This document shows positions 27,700-35,948 of a stretch of 35,948 bases of DNA, one piece after another; the first letter of the stretch is position 1; every line of letters begins with the position of its first letter. The notes under the pieces were generated by a model. That model worked only from the letters and a program-made list of their open reading frames with translations. It was not told the DNA's origin and ran no database searches. The DNA comes from Methanobacteriaceae archaeon 41_258 (GTDB taxonomy: Archaea; Methanobacteriota; Methanobacteria; Methanobacteriales; DSM-23052), in assembly GCA_001507955.1 (NCBI GenBank), contig LGEU01000001.1, positions 1 through 35,948 of the forward strand. Direction: 5' to 3'. The translations under genes and the position numbers were made by a program.

Positions 27700-28494
27700 A
27701 TGCTAGAGAAAATAATCACTGAAAAAAAGAAGGAAATTTCCAAAATCAAAACCAAAGAACCGATCAACGACTTGAAGGATAAAATAAGTACAAATGACCC
27801 CCCAAAAGATTTCAAAAAAGCACTCAATAGAGAATTTTCCATCATATGCGAATATAAGAGAGCCTCACCATCCATAGGAGACATATCATCAAAAAAACTA
27901 GAAGAAATGATAAAATCATTCGAAAATGGTGGTGCAAGTGCCATATCGATTTTAACGGAAAAAAGATTTTTCAAAGGGGACATTAAATACCTTGAAAGGG
28001 CTAAATCAGTAACAAACCTTCCACTCTTAATGAAAGACTTTATAATAGACGAATACCAGATATTCCAAGCAAGAGCCCATGGTGCAAGCTCAATACTTCT
28101 AATAGCCAGCATATGCCCCAACCTAGAAACATTTATACACCTATCCAAAAGCCTCAACATGGAACCCCTCATAGAATGTGAAAATTCCATAGAAATCTAC
28201 AAAGCCCTTGAAAACGGAGCAGAAATAATAGGGATAAATAACCGAAACCTAAACGACTTCACCATCAACTTGAAGAGAACCCAAGCATTCGCACCCTTTA
28301 TTCCCAACGAAAAAGTCTTAGTATCAGAAAGTGGCGTGAAAAGACCAGAGGATGTTAAAATACTCCGTGAATACGGTGCAGATGCAATTTTAATAGGAAC
28401 AGAAGTCATGAAATCAAAAAACCCGGCAGATTTTATAAAAGAGCTTATAATCACAGGAACACTCGTCCACAAGGGAGGAGCCCAACTTGAATAA
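27700..28494 (+). CDS. trpC: Indole-3-glycerol phosphate synthase
   Basis: Closes the indole ring from carboxyphenylaminodeoxyribulose phosphate. TIM barrel of 264 residues with the catalytic Lys in IICEYKRASPS, LTEKRFFKGDIKYL, the LLMKDFIID Lys, IIGINNRNL and VSESGV phosphate-site segments. Two ATGs lie in tandem (27697, 27700); GGGTGA is better spaced for 27700. The frame is open further upstream inside trpG, but the ribosome site excludes that. It follows trpG by five bases. Confidence 0.96.
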   Translation: MLEKIITEKKKEISKIKTKEPINDLKDKISTNDPPKDFKKALNREFSIICEYKRASPSIGDISSKKLEEMIKSFENGGASAISILTEKRFFKGDIKYLERAKSVTNLPLLMKDFIIDEYQIFQARAHGASSILLIASICPNLETFIHLSKSLNMEPLIECENSIEIYKALENGAEIIGINNRNLNDFTINLKRTQAFAPFIPNEKVLVSESGVKRPEDVKILREYGADAILIGTEVMKSKNPADFIKELIITGTLVHKGGAQLE

Positions 28495-29149
28495 GATCAA
28501 GATTTGCGGTATAACAAACAGAAAAGACCTCAAAATAGCCATTGATAAGGCGGATTACATAGGATTTATAAACGTTAAAAGATCACCCCGCTACCTCCCA
28601 TTAACCAAGATCATGAAACTGGCAACTGATAAGGAAAAAGCTGTGCTCGTATTAGAACCAAAAACTCCAGAAGAAGTCACAGAAAAGGTTGAAAAAACAA
28701 ACATATCCAATATTCAACTTCACTCCCTCAACCCATCACAAATAAAAAAGCTAAAAATTCAGCTCCCAGAAAACGTGCTACTCATAAAAGCTGTGGGAAT
28801 ACCAAACAAACTATCCTCCAAGAAAAAAAAGGAGATAAAATCCTTTGCTAGAGTCTCCGATGCCATATTATTCGATTATGAATTCCAAGGGAGAACAGGA
28901 GGGACAGGAATCCAAATACCAATAGATATAGCATGCCAAGCAGCAAATATCGCAACACATACAAAAAAAAGTATAAAACTTTTTCTCGCGGGTGGAATGA
29001 ACCTTCAGACTTTAAAAGAAAATTACAAGCTTATAGATTCCCATTTTGATGTTGTGGATTTTAATTCATCCCTTGAAAAATCACCCGGGATAAAAGATCC
29101 CCGTAAAATCGAAGAATTACTAAATTACGTGGACAAGGTGATCCGATGA
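28487..29149 (+). CDS. trpF: Phosphoribosylanthranilate isomerase
   Basis: Amadori isomerase acting before TrpC. The 220-residue TIM barrel starts KIKICGIT with the catalytic Cys, contains [28 protein letters not shown] with the catalytic Asp, and a phosphate-binding [12 protein letters not shown]. Divergent in detail but full length. Start is TTG 28487 with GGGAGG eight bases upstream; it overlaps the trpC stop by eight bases, and its own TGA overlaps the trpB ATG. Confidence 0.95.
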   Translation: MNKIKICGITNRKDLKIAIDKADYIGFINVKRSPRYLPLTKIMKLATDKEKAVLVLEPKTPEEVTEKVEKTNISNIQLHSLNPSQIKKLKIQLPENVLLIKAVGIPNKLSSKKKKEIKSFARVSDAILFDYEFQGRTGGTGIQIPIDIACQAANIATHTKKSIKLFLAGGMNLQTLKENYKLIDSHFDVVDFNSSLEKSPGIKDPRKIEELLNYVDKVIR

Positions 29150-30324
29150 TAAAAGATGGCAAATTCGGCAAATATGGTGGAATATTCGTACCAGAACTCT
29201 TAATACCTGCATTAGAAGAGCTAGAATCAGCATTCCTCAAATACAAAGATCATAGCGGATTCAACAAAGAACTTAATTATTACTTGCAAGAATTCGCAGG
29301 AAGACCAACCCCATTATATTTCGCATCAAACCTCTCCAAAAAACTAGGATGCAAAATATACCTTAAAAGGGAGGATCTACTCCACACAGGAGCCCACAAA
29401 ATAAACAATACACTGGGACAGGGACTGTTAGCCAAATACATGGGCAAAAGGAGGCTAATAGCTGAAACTGGAGCTGGACAACATGGTATAGCAACGGCAG
29501 CAGTTGGTGCAATGCTAAAAATGCCAGTGGACGTTTACATGGGGACTGAAGATATAGAACGCCAAAAACTCAACGTATTCCGAATGGAAATCTCAGGAGC
29601 CAGGGTCATACCAGTAGATACAGGATCAAAAACACTAAAAGATGCCATCAACCAGGCAATGAGAGACTGGATAAGCAACATAAAAGACACACACTACCTA
29701 ATAGGCTCCACGGTAGGCCCCCACCCCTATCCCACAATGGTAAAACACTTCCAGAGCATAATAGGAGAAGAAACCAAACAACAAATATTGGAAAAGGAAG
29801 GAAAACTACCAGATGCCATCATGGCATGTGTAGGTGGAGGCAGCAATTCCATAGGGATATTCTCAGCGTTCATAGAAGACAATGTAGAACTCATAGGAGT
29901 CGAGGGAGGTGGAACCGGCTTAAGCACGGATGAACATGGAGCCACACTTTGCAGAGGGACTAATGGAATACTACACGGTTCACTATCCAGAGTACTGCAA
30001 GATAAAGATGGCCAAATAAAAGAAGCACATTCTGTATCAGCCGGATTGGATTATCCAGGAGTTGGACCAGAACACTCCCACCTCAAAGAGATTGGAAGGG
30101 CACAATACGTGGCTATAACAGATCCTGAAGCACTAAGAGGATTCCAATTACTCTCAAAATATGAAGGTATCATGCCAGCCCTTGAAAGCGCTCACGCAAT
30201 AGCTTACATGGAAAAGTATGCTAAAAAACCTGAAAACAAGGGTAAAACAATCATAGTAAACCTTTCAGGTCGTGGAGACAAAGACATGTTCCTAGCAGCC
30301 AAATTACTAGGAGTGGAAACATGA
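29146..30324 (+). CDS. trpB: Tryptophan synthase beta subunit
   Basis: PLP enzyme that condenses indole with serine. The 392 residues have [18 protein letters not shown] with the PLP lysine K85, ETGAGQHG, the PLP phosphate loop GGGSNSIG, and the C-terminal SGRGDKDM. The AETGAGQHG catalytic loop and its length mark it as the TrpB1 type that pairs with TrpA, rather than the stand-alone TrpB2. ATGA coupling occurs at both ends. Confidence 0.97.
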   Translation: MIKDGKFGKYGGIFVPELLIPALEELESAFLKYKDHSGFNKELNYYLQEFAGRPTPLYFASNLSKKLGCKIYLKREDLLHTGAHKINNTLGQGLLAKYMGKRRLIAETGAGQHGIATAAVGAMLKMPVDVYMGTEDIERQKLNVFRMEISGARVIPVDTGSKTLKDAINQAMRDWISNIKDTHYLIGSTVGPHPYPTMVKHFQSIIGEETKQQILEKEGKLPDAIMACVGGGSNSIGIFSAFIEDNVELIGVEGGGTGLSTDEHGATLCRGTNGILHGSLSRVLQDKDGQIKEAHSVSAGLDYPGVGPEHSHLKEIGRAQYVAITDPEALRGFQLLSKYEGIMPALESAHAIAYMEKYAKKPENKGKTIIVNLSGRGDKDMFLAAKLLGVET

Positions 30325-31127
30325 AAACGTACCATGAAATGTTCACAGATCTTAAAGAGAAAAAAGAAGCTGCTCTCATGCCATTCATTGTAATAGGAGA
30401 TCCTGACTTCGAAACCTCACTAGAAATAGCGAAAACCTTAATAAAGAATGGTGCAGATGCACTCGAAATAGGATTCCCCTTTTCAGATCCAATAGCAGAC
30501 GGCGCAACAATACAAGAGGCAGACACAAGAGCCTTGAAAAACGGAATAACAGTAGACAAGTGCTTCAAATTTTTAATAAGGTTGAGAAAATTCACATCAG
30601 CACCCATAGGACTACTCGTTTATTATAATCTCATTTACCAACGTGGTGTGAAAAAATTCTACGAAGATGCCATGAAAGCTGGCGTCAACAGTATACTAAT
30701 CGCAGATTTACCCCCAGAGGAAGCGGAAGAAGCCCTTAAAGCCTCACAAGAATATGGTATTGATCAAATATTCATCATAGCCCCCACCACTTCAAATAAA
30801 AGACTGAAAATGATCTCAAAACATGCATCAGGATTCCATTACCTTGTGTCGGTCATGGGGGTTACAGGCGCGAGAAAAGAAGTTAAAAGAAGCACCCTAA
30901 CCTTCATAAAAAGGGTTAAAGAAAATGGGAAACTCCCGGTAATGGTCGGATTCGGAATCTCCAAACCATCCCACATAAAAGAAATAATCAGGGCGGGAGC
31001 TGATGGAGCCATCGTAGGAAGCGCAATAATAGATATCATAGCAAAGAACTTGGATAACCGGGAAAAGATCCTCGAAGAGATCGCAAAATTCACCAAGAGG
31101 ATGAAAAAGGCCACAAGGAGGCTGTAA
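30321..31127 (+). CDS. trpA: Tryptophan synthase alpha subunit
   Basis: Cleaves indole-3-glycerol phosphate and channels indole to TrpB. TIM barrel of 268 residues with the catalytic Glu in [11 protein letters not shown], Asp in [19 protein letters not shown], and phosphate-site GFGISKP and GAIVGSAII. The gene overlaps trpB by four bases and abuts trpD without spacing. Confidence 0.97.
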   Translation: MKTYHEMFTDLKEKKEAALMPFIVIGDPDFETSLEIAKTLIKNGADALEIGFPFSDPIADGATIQEADTRALKNGITVDKCFKFLIRLRKFTSAPIGLLVYYNLIYQRGVKKFYEDAMKAGVNSILIADLPPEEAEEALKASQEYGIDQIFIIAPTTSNKRLKMISKHASGFHYLVSVMGVTGARKEVKRSTLTFIKRVKENGKLPVMVGFGISKPSHIKEIIRAGADGAIVGSAIIDIIAKNLDNREKILEEIAKFTKRMKKATRRL

Positions 31128-32269
<1,142 letters not shown>

Positions 32270-32403
32270 ATTCATATCTGCCACAGATTGTAAACCTTCA
32301 GAAACGTTATTAGCTTCATCTCTAATAAATTCCTACTTTTAGTGTGTCGACCTCATCCCTCACGTCAACCTTATCACTTGGTCCATGATCTAATTCTTCC
32401 TTA
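32270..32403 (-). other. Spacer between tRNA-Ile and adk-like gene, coding-like remnants
   Basis: No intact gene. On the minus strand, right after the adk-like stop, another frame reads as a hydrophilic protein-like stretch (KEELDHGPSDKVDVRDEVD, ending TAG at about 32325-32327). A third frame then reads RDEANNVSEGLQSVAD up to the tRNA. Neither has a start codon. They may be decayed coding sequence or chance. The tRNA promoter must also lie here. Confidence 0.3.
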
Positions 32404-32985
32404 TTATAAATTTTTTTCCCTTGAATCTGAAGTGCGTTGATGAAGCATTACTAGTCTTTTCATTTCATTTAGGGTTTCGTTAAAATTTATATTTTGGATT
32501 ATGGATAGTGTGCATCCTATCATGGCAGAGGATATTATCATTGACACCCTTAGCATTTCTATGTGTTCAGTTAAGGTTTTTATTGTATCTTTTATCCTTT
32601 CTTTTGGGTCAAGCTTTCTTCTGAATAGTATAAGTTCTGGGGGCGATTCTATTAATATTATAAGGGAAGGTTTTATGATTTTGAGGGGTAGTGATAATAT
32701 GTAACCTATAGGTGATTGGTCGAGGCCATGTAGGTCTACTAGGGCTTTTTTCTGCTTCTTTATTTGGAGTGCTGTCTCCTTCCATATTTGGTGTTGTATT
32801 TGTATTGGGAGTGAGAATAGTTCATCTTCTGTTTCTGCGAAGTTTTTTTCCTTTGCAATCTTTAACATGAGATCTCCATAATTTATATGGGGATAATCTA
32901 CCTTCTCTGATAATTTTCTACATAGGCTGGTTTTACCCACGCCTGGTACTCCAACCACGCTTATAAGATCACTTTTCCTTGGCAT
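32404..32985 (-). CDS. Archaeal adenylate-kinase-like protein
   Basis: P-loop kinase of 193 residues resembling archaeal-type AdkA. P-loop GVPGVGKTSL at about 12-21, INYGDLMLKIAKEKN, the ALVDLHGLDQSPIGYI segment where AdkA has VDTHSTVKTPKGYL, IILIESPPELILFRRK lid-base region, and the C-terminal MIGCTLSIIQN. It differs at several positions from canonical AdkA, and its final ~10 residues are extra, so an AdkA paralogue with another nucleotide or substrate is possible. The ATG follows the MIP18-family stop with no spacing. The stop lies in an A7 tract after which another frame stays open. Confidence 0.8.
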   Translation of the reverse strand: MPRKSDLISVVGVPGVGKTSLCRKLSEKVDYPHINYGDLMLKIAKEKNFAETEDELFSLPIQIQHQIWKETALQIKKQKKALVDLHGLDQSPIGYILSLPLKIIKPSLIILIESPPELILFRRKLDPKERIKDTIKTLTEHIEMLRVSMIISSAMIGCTLSIIQNINFNETLNEMKRLVMLHQRTSDSREKNL

Positions 32986-33282
32986 TTATAACTTGTTTAC
33001 CATTTCTGTGATAGCATCTGCCATTAAATGTCCTGCTATGATGATTTCGGCCCTGTCGATTCCTTCAACTTGTTCTACCATGTTTTTCGCATCCATGGCC
33101 ATCCTAGCTGCGCTCATACAACCTGGGTTGGTTGGTCTTATTGTTATCCTTGCTATTGTCTGGTCTCTCTGCTCTATTTCGATGTTTTCGACAAGTCCCA
33201 TGTCTATTATACTTATACCCATATGCGGATCTGAGACTTTTGCCAAAGCTTCTTTTATTTTCTCTACAAGATCATCTGCCAT
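32986..33282 (-). CDS. MIP18/DUF59-family iron-sulfur assembly protein
   Basis: A 98-residue protein of the DUF59/SufT-PaaD type implicated in maturation of Fe-S proteins. Motifs: VSDPHMGISIIDMGLVENI (family DPE-like region with His in place of Glu) and IRPTNPGCMSAARMA with the reactive Cys. The C-terminus has VEGIDRAEI. The SDP(E/H) change is a deviation from the usual DPE. Start ATG 33282 follows AGAGGTAAT. A TATA-like ATTTAAAT at 33350-33357 on the minus strand likely drives it and the adk-like gene. Confidence 0.87.
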   Translation of the reverse strand: MADDLVEKIKEALAKVSDPHMGISIIDMGLVENIEIEQRDQTIARITIRPTNPGCMSAARMAMDAKNMVEQVEGIDRAEIIIAGHLMADAITEMVNKL

Positions 33283-33349
33283 TATATTACCTCTGATTAT
33301 GATTTGATGATGGAGGTTTTAATTTTTCTAATCTTTATCATAGTTTAGC

Positions 33350-33357
33350 ATTTAAAT
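33350..33357 (-). promoter_or_regulatory. Possible TATA box for MIP18-family / adk-like operon
   Basis: ATTTAAAT, ~68 bases upstream of the MIP18-family ATG in the only spacer (81 bases) between it and the ArcS-like gene. A start site near 33325 would give a ~40-base leader that contains AGAGGTAAT. Assigned by position only. Confidence 0.35.
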
Positions 33358-33363
33358 AGTTTA

Positions 33364-34275
33364 TTATTTGGTTCTGTGACGTACTTTAACAGCCACTCCA
33401 TATTCTGTTTTTATCATCTCTTCTCCGTTTAGGACGGCTTTACCGACTCCGACGAGTTCTTCTTTTCGTGTTATTATAACTTCATCCCCGGGGATTATAT
33501 TAGGATCCGCGTCCACTACTCCTGGTGCGAATAGGGTGTTGGAGTTTAATTTGAAATCTATTTCAACCCATTTAATCTTTAGATCTGCTAGTAGGCGCCC
33601 TCCATGGAGTGTGGGGACATATAATCCTCTGTCCATCATTAAAGTGTGAAGATGATTATTATCCCTGTCTAGGATCATTTTATTGTATCTTCCCCTTATC
33701 TTAAAATCTTTAGGTATTATCTCAGCTCCCTTTTCGCCAAATTGATACTTTGCTATGGATTTTAACCCGTTTAAAAGTTTTATACGTGCAGGTACCATCC
33801 TATAATCTCTTATACTCTCTTTGAGGTTTTCCATGGATGTTTTGGATGTTGGCTTATTGTTAATGCAGGTGAATTTACATTCATCAAGATATTCCTCGCA
33901 GACCTCCCTGTAGCCACCTGTTACATGAGCTATAACATCCTTGTCCCCAACATATTCCCTTAGAACTTCCCCTGTGACTTTTTTTTCTTCCCACGACCAT
34001 CTGCCTGTTGTTGAAACATCATAGGATGAAATAGGATACGTATTTTCCATCTCCCTTGGACAGATGGCAAAGGGTGACGTTAGTATCACTTCCTGGATCT
34101 TGCGAGTAACCTTCCTGAATATTTGATGAGACTTAGAAGTTGAATAAGGTTTTTTCATGCTACAAGGTAATATTACCACCGCTTCCCCAATGGGTTCGAG
34201 AAGTTTCATCCTCTCCCGCCAACGAACAGCCTCCGGACGATAGAGGGACTCTTCAATGGAACATTGCACCTTCAT
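33364..34275 (-). CDS. Short archaeosine-synthase (ArcS)-like protein with PUA domain
   Basis: Resembles the C-terminal part of ArcS (archaeosine synthase alpha), which attaches lysine to preQ0 at position 15 of tRNA. The hallmark PCSMKKPYSTSKSH lies at 37-50, followed by an alpha/beta domain with HVTGGYREVCEEYL, and a C-terminal PUA RNA-binding domain from about 228 (FAPGVVDADPNIIPGDEVII, then VGVGKAVL). At 303 residues it lacks the N-terminal TGT-like domain of full ArcS (500 residues or more). GGGAGG eight bases ahead of ATG 34275 sets the start; an ATG at 34305 is rejected. It overlaps the glutamate-synthase-like gene by 23 bases. A stand-alone lysine-transfer subunit or another RNA modification role are both possible. 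Confidence 0.82.
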   Translation of the reverse strand: MKVQCSIEESLYRPEAVRWRERMKLLEPIGEAVVILPCSMKKPYSTSKSHQIFRKVTRKIQEVILTSPFAICPREMENTYPISSYDVSTTGRWSWEEKKVTGEVLREYVGDKDVIAHVTGGYREVCEEYLDECKFTCINNKPTSKTSMENLKESIRDYRMVPARIKLLNGLKSIAKYQFGEKGAEIIPKDFKIRGRYNKMILDRDNNHLHTLMMDRGLYVPTLHGGRLLADLKIKWVEIDFKLNSNTLFAPGVVDADPNIIPGDEVIITRKEELVGVGKAVLNGEEMIKTEYGVAVKVRHRTK

Positions 34276-35731
34276 CACATAGGACCTCCCAGGATATTGA
34301 ACCATCCAACCATTTTATACCTGCGAGCTCTGCGAGTCCTCTTTTAAAGGAGAATATATCAGAATCATCCAACAGTTTAATATCATCTTTGCCAGTTATC
34401 CGTGCGAAATCAGCAATCTCACCAGTAGCAACCATTATAAAATTTTTCAGCCTCTTAGTTGCCTTTTCAAGGTTAAATTGTTTCAGTAGATGGGGATCAT
34501 GTGTTGTGATGCCAGTAGGGCACATCCCAGTATGACATAGATGGTGTTGTTCACAGTTAAGGGCTATGAGGGCTGCGGTACCTATATAGATGGCGTCAGC
34601 GCCCAGAGCTAGACATTTTGCCATATCAGCTGAAGTTCTAAGGCCGCCACCAGCTATGAGGGAAACTTCTCCCTTTTCCCCGGCCCCTTTAATTATGTGA
34701 GCCGCTCCTGGAAGCGCGCTGATGAGCGGAAGACCCACATTATCCCTTATATGTGTGAAAGCTGTGCTTGTACCCCCACCAAACCCGTCAATACTTATGA
34801 AATCAACACCGGAATCAAGAAGTAATCTGATATCCTCTTCTATGTCCCCGCATCCTATCTTAGCCCCAATCGGAGCCCCAGAGCTAATTTTGCGGAGCCA
34901 TTCAATTTTCTCCTCTAGTTCCTTGACATTTTTTATATCAGGATGATGGGTTGGAAAATATGCTCCTTCATCCTTTCTTATGCCTCTTATCCGTGCCACA
35001 TCCTGACTTATCTTCTCAGGAGGCAAGTAACTTCCTTTACCGGGATAAGCCCCTTGGTCAAATCTTATTTCTATGGCAGCAGCCTTCTTTATAATCTCTT
35101 TGTTTAACCCGAATCTTCCAGTTGAATATTGCAGTATAATCTGGGATGATGCAACTTCTAGTTCATATTCGAGTACTCCGCCTTCCCCTGAATTATAGGC
35201 TATTCCAAGGTTTTTAGCCGTAGTTGCAGTGGCTTTTTTGGCCTTTTCTGATATGGCCCCATAGCTCATTCCACTTATTATGATTGATGAGTTGACTTTG
35301 AGTGATCTTTTAGCCTTTGGGCCGATTGTAACCTCTGTGTTAACTTTTTCATCCTCATTTAATGGTATTCTGTGGATCTGTGCTGGTATGAAATTTATAT
35401 CATCGAATGTGTATGGCGGTTTTTTTGGCGAACCCATTGAACCTATAACGTTTTTTCCCTTTGACATTATTTTTATCTGGATAATTTTCTCATAGTTTTT
35501 AGGATCTTCACACTTTTTCCTCCGACGCATGAAAATGCGCTCATCACCTATAAGATCCTTGTTACAGAAATAAAGACCTTCTAGTTTTTTTTCGTGGTAT
35601 ACTGGGCATGATGCGCATAGGCATCCCCTTTCATGCACCTCGAATTGGCTGTTACCCTCTAGACAATATAATGATTCTCCATGGAAAGGATAACTTGGAC
35701 ATTTTGGGCAAAGACAATCTTTTTTTGACAG
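34253..35731 (-). CDS. Glutamate-synthase-like FMN protein with Cys-rich N-terminus
   Basis: Central FMN/synthase domain of ferredoxin- or NADPH-dependent glutamate synthase, without the amidotransferase domain. FMN-barrel motifs are SGMSYGAISEKAKKA, GGVLEYELE, GAKIGCGDIEEDI, SIDGFGGGTSTAF, LIAGGGLRTSADMAKCLALGADA, and the Fe-S cysteines in CHTGMCPTGI. The N-terminus has tandem CxCxxCP(S/V)Y...YC repeats resembling DUF2769. The first canonical start is GTG 35638, but the frame stays open to CTG 35731 and encodes the first Cys repeat (CLCPKCPSY), which I judge real. No ATG, GTG or TTG exists there; GGGGGGTG precedes CTG. The start is therefore uncertain. It overlaps the ArcS-like gene by 23 bases. 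Confidence 0.86.
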   Translation of the reverse strand: MSKKDCLCPKCPSYPFHGESLYCLEGNSQFEVHERGCLCASCPVYHEKKLEGLYFCNKDLIGDERIFMRRRKKCEDPKNYEKIIQIKIMSKGKNVIGSMGSPKKPPYTFDDINFIPAQIHRIPLNEDEKVNTEVTIGPKAKRSLKVNSSIIISGMSYGAISEKAKKATATTAKNLGIAYNSGEGGVLEYELEVASSQIILQYSTGRFGLNKEIIKKAAAIEIRFDQGAYPGKGSYLPPEKISQDVARIRGIRKDEGAYFPTHHPDIKNVKELEEKIEWLRKISSGAPIGAKIGCGDIEEDIRLLLDSGVDFISIDGFGGGTSTAFTHIRDNVGLPLISALPGAAHIIKGAGEKGEVSLIAGGGLRTSADMAKCLALGADAIYIGTAALIALNCEQHHLCHTGMCPTGITTHDPHLLKQFNLEKATKRLKNFIMVATGEIADFARITGKDDIKLLDDSDIFSFKRGLAELAGIKWLDGSISWEVLCDEGAMFH

Positions 35732-35756
35732 TTACACCCCCCTGGATTGGAAAAAT

Positions 35757-35948
35757 TTAAAGTTTGAGTTCTCTGTGTAATTTTTTAAGTCTTTCTATTG
35801 CGGGATGATCTTCTCCTAGCCTTTTTTTCTATTTTTTCAAGACGAAGGATATGTCTACTTCTTTTTCTCCGTTGATGAGGTTATCTGCATGTGCAACTAT
35901 TTTCTCTTCTAGGGTGACTGGCATATAATCTTTTGGGGGTAAGCCTAG
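35757..35948 (-). pseudogene. End of HD-domain protein (TIGR00295-like) with in-frame TAG
   Basis: The right edge enters an open minus-strand frame reading [20 protein letters not shown], typical of the C-terminal half of the TIGR00295 HD-domain phosphohydrolase family. After 39 residues it meets TAG (35829-35831). The same frame then continues for 23 codons (KKRLGEDHPAIERLKKLH...) to TAA at 35757, aligning in length with the remembered family ending, in which the stop position is an aromatic or other residue. So this is either a nonsense-truncated gene, compensating errors in the two adjacent A-runs, or read-through. The 5' end is outside the window. Confidence 0.62.

Noticed and set aside
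34276-34305. ATG 34305 as the ArcS-like start
   Set aside because: GGGAGG is correctly spaced for ATG 34275, and the extra ten residues lie upstream of the ribosome site.
35829-35831. TAG as pyrrolysine in the HD-domain protein
   Set aside because: No pyl genes are in the window and Methanobacteriales are not known to use pyrrolysine; nonsense or sequence error is simpler.

Overview
The window reads as a methanogenic archaeon of the order Methanobacteriales, close to Methanothermobacter. This is inferred from gene content; no search was run. The pointers are: AksA and a methanogen homoaconitase (coenzyme B side chain), a divergent trpY / trpEGCFBAD locus with TRP-box-like palindromes, archaeal information-processing genes (TBP, FEN1, pelota, CDC48, archaeal TopA), an archaeosine synthase-type protein, and paired MraY-like and MurG-like enzymes as expected in a pseudomurein-walled cell. 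DNA is moderately AT-rich, genes are tightly packed, ribosome sites resemble GGAGGTGAT, and TTG starts are common.

Layout. (1) 1-6146, minus strand: tbp, a SerB-type HAD phosphatase fused to a long coiled coil, a 49-residue zinc-ribbon protein, topA, and aglB (oligosaccharyltransferase, cut by the left edge). (2) 6379-10939, plus: CYTH-domain protein, aksA, hacA, a chorismate-lyase-like protein, fen1. (3) 10908-17022, minus: cdc48, then ahcY, a DUF2119-like protein and an SF1 helicase whose 3' end overlaps fen1 tail to tail. (4) 17170-18847, minus: a small membrane protein and tyrA. (5) 18945-23520, plus: pelA, a multi-cluster radical SAM protein, an MraY-like membrane transferase and a MurG-like glycosyltransferase. 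(6) 23517-25651: a flavin disulfide reductase (minus), hypC (plus) and trpY (minus). (7) 25755-32213, plus: trpE-G-C-F-B-A-D with overlapping or nearly abutting genes. (8) 32195-35948, minus: tRNA-Ile(GAT) overlapping the end of trpD, an archaeal adenylate-kinase-like protein, a MIP18-family protein, a short ArcS-like protein, a Cys-rich glutamate-synthase-like protein, and the end of an HD-domain protein carrying an in-frame TAG.

How the genes work together. The trp block is a complete pathway from chorismate to tryptophan with its regulator next door; tyrA (prephenate to tyrosine) and the chorismate-lyase-like gene draw on the same precursor pool. AksA and HacA are successive steps of 2-oxoacid chain elongation. 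The MraY-like and MurG-like pair fits lipid-linked cell-wall precursor assembly, and AglB uses lipid-linked glycans for protein N-glycosylation. Most of the window is ordinary, well-packed chromosome. The points most worth a second look are the trpY-trpE control region with an out-of-frame start at trpE, the triple-cluster radical SAM protein, the altered active-site motifs of the MraY-like protein, two antisense 3' overlaps (fen1/helicase and trpD/tRNA-Ile), and a cluster of reading-frame anomalies beside A7 homopolymers near the right end. I found no convincing wholly new multi-gene system.
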